Positions 54,502-62,766 of a stretch of DNA of 64,000 bases are shown piece by piece. Each line of letters opens with the position of its first letter. Position 1 is the first letter of the stretch. The notes below the pieces were generated by a model, which did no database searches, was not told where the DNA came from, and was given only the letters and a program-made list of their open reading frames with translations. A program made the translations under genes and the position numbers. This stretch comes from Novosphingobium sp. Leaf2 (GTDB lineage Bacteria > Pseudomonadota > Alphaproteobacteria > Sphingomonadales > Sphingomonadaceae): contig NZ_LMJY01000020.1 in the NCBI RefSeq assembly GCF_001421325.1, forward strand, positions 62,001-126,000. The letters are read 5' to 3'.

Positions 54502-55812
54502 ATGGCCGAACCAACGGCAGCGGCAGACGGATCGGGCGGAGCACGGCGCGCCAACCTTGCGCCTCTGGAACTGCATGTCCCCGAACCGCGATACCGCCCT
54601 GGCGATGTGGTGGATTATTCCCACCTGGAGATCCCGCCCGCCGGCCGCGCGCCGCGCCCGGATGAGACATGCCCGGCGAGCGAAACCTGGCCGCTGACGC
54701 TGGACATGATCCGCGTGCTCGATGAGGACAACCGGGCGATAGGGCCCTGGAATCCCGCGCTCGATGCGGAAACCTTGCGGCGCATGCTGCGGTCCATGGC
54801 GCTCACACGCGCGTTCGACGATCGGATGTATCGCGGGCAGCGGCAGGGCAAGACCAGCTTCTATATGAAATGCACCGGCGAGGAGGCGATCTCGGTCGGC
54901 TGCGCGCAGGCGCTGGCCAGCGACGACATGGTGTTCCCCAGCTATCGCCAGCAGGGCATCCTGATTTCGCGTGGCTATCCACTGGTGCAGATGGTCAACC
55001 AGATCTATTCCAACCGCGCTGACCCGCTCAAGGGCCGGCAGTTGCCGATAATGTATTCGGCGCGCGATTATGGCTTTTTCAGCATCTCCGGTAACCTCGC
55101 CACGCAGTTCCCCCAGGCGGTGGGCTGGGCGATGGCCAGCGCGATCAAAGGCGATACGCGCATCGCCACCAGCTTCGTGGGCGAAGGCTCCAGCGCGGAA
55201 GGCGACTTTCATGCCGCGATGACCTTCGCGGCGGTGTATAACGCGCCCGTCGTCCTCAACGTGGTCAACAACCAGTGGGCGATTTCCAGCTTTTCGGGCT
55301 TCGCCGGCGCGGAGCGCACCACCTTTGCGGCGCGGGCCACCGGCTACGGGATCGCCGGCCTGCGGGTGGACGGTAACGACCTGCTGGCGGTCTACGCCGC
55401 GATGCGGTGGGCCGCTGATCGCGCCCGTGCCAACATGGGCCCCACCTTGATCGAATACTTCACCTACCGGGCAGAAGGTCACTCCACATCGGACGACCCC
55501 AATGCCTATCGCTCCGCGCGTGAGGCGACAGAATGGCCGCTGGGTGACCCGATCACGCGGCTCAAGAACCACCTGATCCAGCTTGGCGAATGGTCCGAGG
55601 AACGCCATGCGGCGATGGATCTGGAAGTGGCCGACCAAGTGAAGGTCGCTACCAAGGAAGCCGAAGCCAACGGCATCCTCGGCCACGGCCTGCACCATCC
55701 GTTCCACACCATGTTCGAGGACGTGTTCGAGGAACTGCCCTGGCACCTGGAGGAACAGGCCGCGCAGGCCATTCGCGAGCGCCAAACCAAATGGCCGGAA
55801 TGGAAGGATTAG
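54502..55812 (+). CDS. Branched-chain 2-oxoacid dehydrogenase E1 alpha subunit
   Basis: This 436-residue thiamine-diphosphate enzyme subunit oxidatively decarboxylates 2-oxoisovalerate and related acids. The TPP motif GEGSSAEGDFHAAMTFAAVY...VVNNQWAIS is intact and the long N-terminal extension (HVPEPRYRPGDVVDYSHL) is typical of BCKDH E1alpha and not of pyruvate dehydrogenase. It starts an E1alpha - E1beta - E2 operon. No E3 gene follows. Confidence 0.92.
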   Translation: MAEPTAAADGSGGARRANLAPLELHVPEPRYRPGDVVDYSHLEIPPAGRAPRPDETCPASETWPLTLDMIRVLDEDNRAIGPWNPALDAETLRRMLRSMALTRAFDDRMYRGQRQGKTSFYMKCTGEEAISVGCAQALASDDMVFPSYRQQGILISRGYPLVQMVNQIYSNRADPLKGRQLPIMYSARDYGFFSISGNLATQFPQAVGWAMASAIKGDTRIATSFVGEGSSAEGDFHAAMTFAAVYNAPVVLNVVNNQWAISSFSGFAGAERTTFAARATGYGIAGLRVDGNDLLAVYAAMRWAADRARANMGPTLIEYFTYRAEGHSTSDDPNAYRSAREATEWPLGDPITRLKNHLIQLGEWSEERHAAMDLEVADQVKVATKEAEANGILGHGLHHPFHTMFEDVFEELPWHLEEQAAQAIRERQTKWPEWKD

Positions 55813-55816
55813 GGCG

Positions 55817-56869
55817 ATGCCTGAGAACGATTTGCCAACCGTGGTCGAGGCTGACGCGCGTCCGATGAACATGATCGAGGCGATCAACGACGCGCTCGAC
55901 ATCATGATGACCCGCGACCCGAACGTGGTGATTTTGGGCGAGGACGTGGGCTACTTCGGCGGCGTGTTCAGGGCCACAGCTGGCCTGCAGAAGAAGCATG
56001 GCCGCAACCGCGTGTTCGATTCGCCGATCAACGAATGCGGTATCATCGGCGCGGCGGTGGGCATGGCGGCCTATGGCCTGCGCCCGGTGCCGGAAATCCA
56101 GTTCGCCGACTATATCTATCCGGGGCTGGACCAGCTGGTCTCGGAAGCGGCACGGATGCGCTATCGTTCTGCGGGCGAGTTCACCTCCTCGATCACCATC
56201 CGCTCGCCGTTTGGCGGCGGCATCTTCGGCGGGCAGACGCACAGCCAGAGCCCGGAGGCCATGTTCACCCATGTGGCGGGCCTCAAGACCGTGATTCCCG
56301 CAACGCCTCACGATGCCAAGGGCCTGCTGATCGCCGCGATCGAGGACAACGATCCGGTCATCTTCTTCGAGCCCAAGCGCATCTACAACGGCCCGTTCGA
56401 CGGCTATTACGACAAGCCTTCGCGCACCTGGAAGGGGCAGCCCGGCGGTCTTGTTCCGCAAGGCTATTACTGTACGCCGCTGGGCAAGGCCCGGATCGTG
56501 CGCGAAGGATCGGCGATGACAGTGCTGGCCTACGGCACGATGATCCACGTGGCCGAAGCCGTGCTGGCGGAGAAGGGCGTCGATGCCGAGATCATCGACT
56601 TGCGCACGCTGGTCCCGCTTGACATCGAGACTGTGGAAAAGTCGGTGGAGAAGACCGGCAGATGCCTGGTGATACACGAGGCTACCCGCACGTCCGGCTT
56701 TGGCGCCGAACTGTCCGCGCTGGTGCAGGAACGCTGCTTCTATCATCTCGAAGCCCCCGTCGAACGGGTAACCGGCTTTGACACACCGTATCCCCACAGC
56801 CTGGAATGGGCGTATTTTCCCGGTCCCGTCCGCATCGGCGAAGCGGTCGACCGGTTGTTGAAGGATTGA
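55817..56869 (+). CDS. Branched-chain 2-oxoacid dehydrogenase E1 beta subunit
   Basis: This 350-residue transketolase-like subunit begins with MNMIEAINDALDIMMTRDPNVVILGEDVG and contains FDSPINECGIIGAAVGMA, the loop forming the TPP site with E1alpha, and the C-terminal transketolase domain (IIDLRTLVPLDIETVEKSVEKTGR). GGGCG precedes the ATG 5 bases after the E1alpha stop. It pairs with E1alpha. Confidence 0.94.
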   Translation: MPENDLPTVVEADARPMNMIEAINDALDIMMTRDPNVVILGEDVGYFGGVFRATAGLQKKHGRNRVFDSPINECGIIGAAVGMAAYGLRPVPEIQFADYIYPGLDQLVSEAARMRYRSAGEFTSSITIRSPFGGGIFGGQTHSQSPEAMFTHVAGLKTVIPATPHDAKGLLIAAIEDNDPVIFFEPKRIYNGPFDGYYDKPSRTWKGQPGGLVPQGYYCTPLGKARIVREGSAMTVLAYGTMIHVAEAVLAEKGVDAEIIDLRTLVPLDIETVEKSVEKTGRCLVIHEATRTSGFGAELSALVQERCFYHLEAPVERVTGFDTPYPHSLEWAYFPGPVRIGEAVDRLLKD

Positions 56870-56874
56870 TCGCG

Positions 56875-58194
56875 ATGGGACGCTACACTTTCACGCTCCC
56901 CGACATCGGCGAAGGCATCGCCGAGGCCGAGATCGTCGCCTGGCACGTCAAGGTCGGCGATACGATCAAGGAGGACGACCGGGTCGCCGACATGATGACC
57001 GACAAGGCCACCGTCGAGATGGAAAGCCCGGTTTCGGGCACCGTCATCGAAGTGGCCGGCGAGGCGGGCGACGTGATCGCCATCGGATCGCCCCTTGTCG
57101 TGATCGAAGTCGAAGGCGCCGGCAACGACACGGCGTCCCCCGGCGCCGCGCCTGCGCCCAAGGCCGCCCCGGTCGAGCAGCGGATCGCGGCGGAGAACCC
57201 GGACGCGAGCGATGTGGACCGTGTGGAGGCTGCCGTTTCCAACGGCCCCCCACGCCCTGCGGAAAAGCCGGCTCCCGTGGCGAAAGCCGAGCCGCAAGCG
57301 GCAGAGCCCCAGCGTGAACACGCACGTGTTCTTGCCAGCCCTGCGGTGCGCCAGCGGGCCAGGGATCTTGGCATCGATCTGGCCGACGTTCGCCCTGCGG
57401 AGGATGGCCGGGTGCGTCATGGCGATCTGGACGCGTTCCTGTCCTACAATGCGGGAGGTGGGTTCGCCGTCAGCGGGCGCAAGGCGGTGGACGAGCAGGT
57501 CCGCGTCATCGGCCTGCGCCGTCGCATCGCTGAGAACATGGCCGCCTCCAAGCGCAATATTCCGCACTTCGCCTATGTGGAGGAGTTCGATGTCACCGCG
57601 CTGGAGGAGACCCGGGCGCAGTTGAACGCCGGGCGTGGTGATCGACCCAAGCTGACGATGCTGCCGTTCCTGATCGCCGCCATCTGCAAGCTGGTGCCCA
57701 AATACCCGATGCTCAACGCGCACTACGATGACGAAGCGGGCGTCGTTACCCGGTACGGCGCGGTGCATCTGGGCATTGCCGCGCAGACGCCGGCTGGGCT
57801 GATGGTGCCGGTGATCCGCAACGCGCAGGATCACAACTTGTGGCAGCTTGCCGCAGAGATCACCCGCCTTGCCAACGCCGCGCGCGACGGCTCCGCCAAG
57901 TCTGCAGAGCTTTCCGGCTCCACGCTGACGGTGACCTCGCTCGGCCCGATGGGCGGGGTGGCGACCACGCCGGTCATCAATCGCCCCGAAGTGGCGATCA
58001 TCGGCCCCAACCGCATCGTCGAACGCCCGATGTTCGTGCGCGATGCCAGCGGTACGGAGAGGGTGGAAAAGTGCAAACTGATGAACATTTCGATGAGCTG
58101 CGATCATCGCGTGGTGGACGGCTGGGATGCCGCCAGTTTCGCCCAGGATCTCAAGAAACTGATCGAAGCGCCGGCGCTGATTTTGGCTGGGTGA
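56875..58194 (+). CDS. Branched-chain 2-oxoacid dehydrogenase E2, dihydrolipoyl transacylase
   Basis: This 439-residue E2 has one lipoyl domain (TDKATVEMESP, lipoyl-Lys44), an acidic Pro/Ala linker, a peripheral subunit-binding domain (SPAVRQRARDLGIDLADV) and a catalytic domain ending in SCDHRVVDGWDAA (His411, Asp415). It transfers the acyl group to CoA. The ATG at 56875 gives MGRYTFTLPDIGEG. The gene is the last of the operon; the E3 dehydrogenase must come from elsewhere. Confidence 0.94.
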   Translation: MGRYTFTLPDIGEGIAEAEIVAWHVKVGDTIKEDDRVADMMTDKATVEMESPVSGTVIEVAGEAGDVIAIGSPLVVIEVEGAGNDTASPGAAPAPKAAPVEQRIAAENPDASDVDRVEAAVSNGPPRPAEKPAPVAKAEPQAAEPQREHARVLASPAVRQRARDLGIDLADVRPAEDGRVRHGDLDAFLSYNAGGGFAVSGRKAVDEQVRVIGLRRRIAENMAASKRNIPHFAYVEEFDVTALEETRAQLNAGRGDRPKLTMLPFLIAAICKLVPKYPMLNAHYDDEAGVVTRYGAVHLGIAAQTPAGLMVPVIRNAQDHNLWQLAAEITRLANAARDGSAKSAELSGSTLTVTSLGPMGGVATTPVINRPEVAIIGPNRIVERPMFVRDASGTERVEKCKLMNISMSCDHRVVDGWDAASFAQDLKKLIEAPALILAG

Positions 58195-58237
58195 GGGGGG
58201 GGCGGCGAACGCCCTGCTCTGATCCGGCCTCTGGACG

Positions 58238-58783
58238 CTAGTCGTCCAGAGTCGGCCCCAGCGCGGCGTCAAGATCACGCGGGCGTTTCAGGTAGGTCAG
58301 CTGGCCGCAGCCATCGCTGATCTCCTTCCAGCTATCGATTTCCAGCTGGACGACGGCGTAGGACGCGGTGGGGAACTTGTCCTCCACCACATCGCGCAAC
58401 GGGCTCGATCCGTCATCCGGCACCAGATCGAAAATCAAGTCTTCCAGTCCCGGGTTGTGGCCGACCAGCATGATCGAGCGCATGTTGGCGTTCTGCTCGC
58501 GCAGCAGTTCGATCAGCGCGGCAGAACTGGCCAGGTAAATGCGCCGATCCCAGGTGATGGGCGGGGTTTCCCCGGCCGCTTCGCCCGCCAGTTCGATGGT
58601 TTCGGTCACCCGCACGGCGGGCGAGGCGAGGATGCGCTTCCAACCCACCGCATGGTCCGCGATGTGCTTCCCCATTATAGCCGCGCCTTTGCGGCCGCGC
58701 GCATTGAGCGGACGGTCGAAATCGCGCAGGCGCGCATCGGTCCAGTCCGATTTCGCATGGCGGAATATGCCCAAGGTTTTCAT
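58238..58783 (-). CDS. SixA-like histidine phosphatase
   Basis: This 181-residue protein belongs to the histidine-phosphatase (RHG/RHA) superfamily in its SixA group. The active site FRHAKSDW near the N-terminus and GHNPGLEDL in the C-terminal half are intact. SixA removes phosphate from phosphohistidine in phosphotransfer proteins, but substrates vary. It follows the DinG-type helicase by 20 bases. Confidence 0.86.
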   Translation of the reverse strand: MKTLGIFRHAKSDWTDARLRDFDRPLNARGRKGAAIMGKHIADHAVGWKRILASPAVRVTETIELAGEAAGETPPITWDRRIYLASSAALIELLREQNANMRSIMLVGHNPGLEDLIFDLVPDDGSSPLRDVVEDKFPTASYAVVQLEIDSWKEISDGCGQLTYLKRPRDLDAALGPTLDD

Positions 58784-58803
58784 TGGCGGCTCACAACGAA
58801 AGG

Positions 58804-61521
58804 TCAGAACAGCGGGCGCGAGTCTTCGACCGTGTCCGCCGCGGTCCCTTGAGCATGTCCCGACACGCGCTGTAAAGCCTCCTCCAGCGTGACGCGGCGG
58901 ATCGGCGTGCCGTCTGGGAATGCGGTCAGCAGGCGGGAGGGGAACGCGGGCGACAGCACGACGAAATGCCCCTTGTCCCCGCGACTGCGGATCAGCCGCC
59001 CGAAGGCCTGCGCCAGCCGGGCGCGGATGATCGTATCGTCATAGGCGCCGCCGCCGTTCGCCAGCCGGCGGGCACGGTGCAGGATCGAGGGGCGCGGCCA
59101 GGGCACCTGCTCCATCACCACCAGCCGCAGGGAGTGTCCAGGCACGTCTACCCCATCGCGCAGGGCATCGGTGCCTAGCAGCGAGGCGGCGGGATCGTCG
59201 CGGAAGATGTCTACCAGCGTGCCGGTGTCGATCGGGTCCACATGCTGGGCGTAAAGAGGCAGGCCGCCGCGTGCCAGCCGGTCGGCGATGCGCCCATGCA
59301 CTGCGCGCAGCCGGCGGATCGCGGTGAACAGGCCCAGCACGCCGCCGCCCGATGCTTCGATAAGGCGGCCATAAGCTGCCGATAGCAGCGGGATATCGCC
59401 CTTGGGCACATCGGTGACGATCAGCACTTCGGCCTGGGCGGCATAGTCGAACGGGCTGGCGTGCAGCGACAGGCGCGGCTGCACGTCGATCTCGGGTGCG
59501 CCCGATCGCACCACCGCCTTATGCCAGTCCTCCCCGTCGCGCAGGGTGGCGGACGTCATGATGACGCCGTGCGCGGGCTCCAGCACCACTTTGGCGAACG
59601 GCTTCATCGGGTCCAGCCAGCGGCGATGGATGCCAATGTCATACTCGCGTGCGTCGGAGCGGTCGACGGCGAGCCAGTCCACGAATTGCGGGTCCGCCGG
59701 GCCACCCATCCGGTCAAGCAGCGATTCCCACGCACCCAGAGTTTCGACCCGCCATGTCAGCGAGTGGCGCGCGCCTTCGATGCGCGCGCGGCCCGGCCCG
59801 TCAAGCCAGTCCGGCGGGTCTTCCAGCAAGGCCTCCAGCCGCACGCCGAGCCGGATCAGCGGCTGGCGCAGTTCCGCCAGCGCCATGCGCGCGGCCTGCG
59901 CCACTTCGACGAAAGCGCCATCAAGCCCCGCCGCTTCGGTTTCCAGCGCGTAACCCGCGTCCTGCCCGCCGCTTTCATCGCGCGCGTACACGCCGGCCCT
60001 TACCGCTGCCAGCAGCTCTTCCAATGGCCCGGACGCCGCATTCTCACCGATGCGCTGGAGCCAGCCGTCCCCCGGCAGCGCTTCGGCTGCGGCCACGGCG
60101 GCGGTGATCGCCTTGGCGCCTGCTTCATCGTAGCTGGCGATGTCGGCAAGCCTGGCGGAAAGCCCGCGCCTGCGCCCTTTCGAGGCTTTTTCCGGGCCGA
60201 TGACCCAACGGCGCAGTTCGATCGTCTCGGCCCCGGTAAGCGCGGCGGCGAAGGTCGAATCGGCCGCATCGAACACATGGTGCCCCTCGTCGAAGACGAT
60301 ACGGGTGGGGCGCGAGGCCGGATCGCGTCCGCGTGCCGCGTTGACCATCACCAGCGCATGATTGCCTATGACGAGGTCGGCACCCACGCTGGCGCGGGTG
60401 GCGCGCTCGATGAAGCATTTGCGGTAATGCGGGCAGCCGGCATACACGCATTCGCCGCGCCGGTCAGTGAGGGCGGCCACGCCGCGCTGGCGGAACAACG
60501 TGCCCAGCCAGCCCGGCAGGTCGCCGCCGATCATGTCGCCGTCCTGCGTATAGGCGGCCCAGCGTGCCACCAGATGCGCCAGGATCGCGGCCCGACCCGA
60601 AAACCCGCCTTGCAGCGCGTCTTCCAGGTTGAGCAGGCACAAATAGTTTTCCCGCCCTTTGCGCACGACCACCGGGCGCGATCCGTCAGCGCGCCGCTCC
60701 GGCCACGCGCGGCGGCTTTCCTGGCGCAACTGGCGTTGCAGGGCCTTGGTGTAGGTGGACACCCAGACAGTGCCGCCGGCCTGCTCGGTCCATAACGAGG
60801 TGGGGGCCAGATAGCCCAGCGTTTTGCCGATGCCGGTTCCGGCCTGCGCCAGCAACACGTGCGGGCGTGCCGTACGGTCACGCGGGGCAAAGGCGTGCGC
60901 GGCTTCGGCTGCAAACGCCTGCTGGCCGGGGCGCAGCTCCGCCGTGGAGCCGGTGAGCTGCGCCAGGCGATCTTGCACCGCCACGCCATCCAGCACGATC
61001 TGCCGGGGCTGCGCGGGTTCGGGCGCTTCCTCCCACTCGGGCAGGCGGGTGAACAGCCAGCGTTCGGCGCGTTCCGGCTTGCGAATGCGCGCGGTCAGCA
61101 GGGACGACCACGGCCAGCGCATCCGCACCAGCGATTGCAGCGAAGTCCACGCGCCCTCCCGCTCGGGCCACTGCGCACTTTCGCAGATCTCCAGCAGGGC
61201 GGCGGCGGCTTCCTGCAGAAGGCGCGGCACATCGGAATCGCCATCCGGCTCGGCAAGACCCAGCGCGTGGGCAAGGCCTTTCGGCGTGGGCACCACGAAG
61301 CGCGCAGGATGCACGAAGGCGTAGAGCTCCAGCAGGTCGAGTCCCGACAGGTCCGGGTAGCCCAGCCGGGTGGCCAGCAGGGGGGCGTTGAGGATCAGCT
61401 GCGGGGTGTCCGCTGCCGCCATCACCGCCTCGCCTTTGGAGATCGGCCGGGTGGTGCCGCCTTCGCGCGCCCACGATCCGCCATGGCTGGCGTGAAGCGC
61501 GGGAAGGGGCAGGGCGGGCAT
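58804..61521 (-). CDS. DinG-family ATP-dependent helicase with Fe-S cluster motif
   Basis: This 905-residue XPD/DinG-type helicase starts at 61521 with MPALPLPALHASHGGSWA, a form common to sphingomonad relatives. It has an unusual N-terminal region of about 190 residues, Walker A (AQAGTGIGKTLGYLAP), Fe-S ligand candidates (NYLCLLNLED, CVYAGCPHYRKCF), a DEGH box (VFDEGHHVF) and helicase motif VI (AQAFGRLIRSRGD). It likely unwinds forked or R-loop DNA 5' to 3' as part of damage tolerance. It leads a two-gene unit with sixA-like. Confidence 0.9.
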   Translation of the reverse strand: MPALPLPALHASHGGSWAREGGTTRPISKGEAVMAAADTPQLILNAPLLATRLGYPDLSGLDLLELYAFVHPARFVVPTPKGLAHALGLAEPDGDSDVPRLLQEAAAALLEICESAQWPEREGAWTSLQSLVRMRWPWSSLLTARIRKPERAERWLFTRLPEWEEAPEPAQPRQIVLDGVAVQDRLAQLTGSTAELRPGQQAFAAEAAHAFAPRDRTARPHVLLAQAGTGIGKTLGYLAPTSLWTEQAGGTVWVSTYTKALQRQLRQESRRAWPERRADGSRPVVVRKGRENYLCLLNLEDALQGGFSGRAAILAHLVARWAAYTQDGDMIGGDLPGWLGTLFRQRGVAALTDRRGECVYAGCPHYRKCFIERATRASVGADLVIGNHALVMVNAARGRDPASRPTRIVFDEGHHVFDAADSTFAAALTGAETIELRRWVIGPEKASKGRRRGLSARLADIASYDEAGAKAITAAVAAAEALPGDGWLQRIGENAASGPLEELLAAVRAGVYARDESGGQDAGYALETEAAGLDGAFVEVAQAARMALAELRQPLIRLGVRLEALLEDPPDWLDGPGRARIEGARHSLTWRVETLGAWESLLDRMGGPADPQFVDWLAVDRSDAREYDIGIHRRWLDPMKPFAKVVLEPAHGVIMTSATLRDGEDWHKAVVRSGAPEIDVQPRLSLHASPFDYAAQAEVLIVTDVPKGDIPLLSAAYGRLIEASGGGVLGLFTAIRRLRAVHGRIADRLARGGLPLYAQHVDPIDTGTLVDIFRDDPAASLLGTDALRDGVDVPGHSLRLVVMEQVPWPRPSILHRARRLANGGGAYDDTIIRARLAQAFGRLIRSRGDKGHFVVLSPAFPSRLLTAFPDGTPIRRVTLEEALQRVSGHAQGTAADTVEDSRPLF

Positions 61522-61626
61522 ACCTGTGTCTTAGAGACGCGGGCGTCCTTTGAAAATGCCGCCTGTCTAAACGGCACTGATTTAATTGCGGCGGCATGCA
61601 TTTTGGCCCTTGTCATAAATTATTCT

Positions 61627-61636
61627 AGATATATCT
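61627..61636. promoter_or_regulatory. AGATATATCT palindrome upstream of the PadR gene
   Basis: A 10-bp perfect palindrome lies within the AT-rich stretch TATTCTAGATATATCTTAGA, 31 bases before the PadR start and in the PadR/DinG intergenic region. PadR regulators commonly repress their own promoter through AT-rich palindromes, so this is a candidate autoregulatory site. Confidence 0.4.
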
Positions 61637-61667
61637 TAGAAACATCATGAAGCATATTGGACAAACG

Positions 61668-62390
61668 ATGAGAAATTTTCAAAACAGCAGCGAACGTAAA
61701 GGCTGCCATCATGGCCGCCGGGATCATGACGCTATGATCGCCGCAGCGGTGGACGGGGTTGAGCGCGTGCGCGCAATGCTGGGCGGACGCGGTCGGCATG
61801 GCATTGGACGCGGGCCTTTCGGCGGCGGACGTGATGGCGCCGATGGCGATTTTTCCGGTGAGCGCGGCGGCTGGCATCGGGGGCCGGGCGGCTTTGGCGG
61901 CGGGCCTCGTGGTCCGGGTGGTGGACGGCGCAAGCGTCTGTTCGACCAGGCCGAACTGCAGACCCTGCTACTGGCCCTGATCGCGGAAAACCCTCGCCAC
62001 GGCTATGATCTTATCCGCGAGATCGAAGCGCTTTCGGGCGGTGATTATGCGCCCAGCCCCGGTGTGGTCTATCCCGCGCTGACATACATGGAGGAAGCCG
62101 GCTTGATCGCGGCGACTGCTGACGGCGGCGCGCGCAAGGCGTTCGAGCTTACCGATGAAGGTCGTGCCAAAGTAGCCGCGGATGCTGACAAGGCAGTCGC
62201 ACTGAAGGAACGACTGACCGCACTTGCAGCGCAGCGCGAAAAGGTGGACCCGGCCCCGGTGCGCCGGGCGTTCCATGCCCTGAAGACATCGGTGTTCGAC
62301 CGTTTGTCCCACGAGGGCGCCGACCGCGAACTTATCCTCAAGATCGCCGATGCGATCGACGAGGCAACCCGTACCATCGAAAGGATCTGA
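61668..62390 (+). CDS. PadR-family transcriptional regulator
   Basis: The product has a His/Gly/Arg-rich N-terminal arm (about 90 residues), then a winged-helix PadR domain (FDQAELQTLLLALIAENPRHGYDLIREIE; SPGVVYPALTYMEEAGLI) and a helical C-terminus. PadR proteins respond to small ligands. ATG at 61668 has GGAC upstream; ATG at 61647 is also possible. It is 3 bases before a DUF2218 gene, a frequent pairing in Proteobacteria. The Gly/Arg/His-rich arm could bind metal. Confidence 0.88.
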   Translation: MRNFQNSSERKGCHHGRRDHDAMIAAAVDGVERVRAMLGGRGRHGIGRGPFGGGRDGADGDFSGERGGWHRGPGGFGGGPRGPGGGRRKRLFDQAELQTLLLALIAENPRHGYDLIREIEALSGGDYAPSPGVVYPALTYMEEAGLIAATADGGARKAFELTDEGRAKVAADADKAVALKERLTALAAQREKVDPAPVRRAFHALKTSVFDRLSHEGADRELILKIADAIDEATRTIERI

Positions 62391-62393
62391 CAG

Positions 62394-62687
62394 ATGGCCA
62401 CCATCGCCGCCAAAGTGCCCACCCAATCGGGCAGCAAATACGTGCAGCAGTTGTGCAAGCACTGGAGCCACAAGTTGGAGACGCATTTCGAAGGGGATGT
62501 GGGCACGGTAACGTTTCCGGGCGCGGTCACCACGATGACCGTCGATTCCGAAGGCATTGCCGTTGCCATCACCGGCGAGGATCGCGAAGGGGTGGAGCGG
62601 CTGACAGGTGTGGTCGCCAACCACCTCGATCGCTTCGCTTTCCGGGAAGCGCCGCTGACGTATGACTGGACGTGGCGCGAGGATTGA
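62394..62687 (+). CDS. DUF2218 protein
   Basis: This 97-residue protein matches the DUF2218 family (SGSKYVQQLCKHWSHKLET; GEDREGVERLTGVVANHLDRFAFREA). It has no established function; the PadR-DUF2218 pair recurs next to siderophore or iron genes in some bacteria, but there is no such gene here. It is cotranscribed with the PadR gene, likely under its repression. Confidence 0.85.
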   Translation: MATIAAKVPTQSGSKYVQQLCKHWSHKLETHFEGDVGTVTFPGAVTTMTVDSEGIAVAITGEDREGVERLTGVVANHLDRFAFREAPLTYDWTWRED

Positions 62688-62766
62688 TCACTTGGGGAGT
62701 GCGGCGGATCAGGCACGTACGCACTCCACGCTTGCGAAAATCGCCCATTTCGCCAATTAGCGCGCG

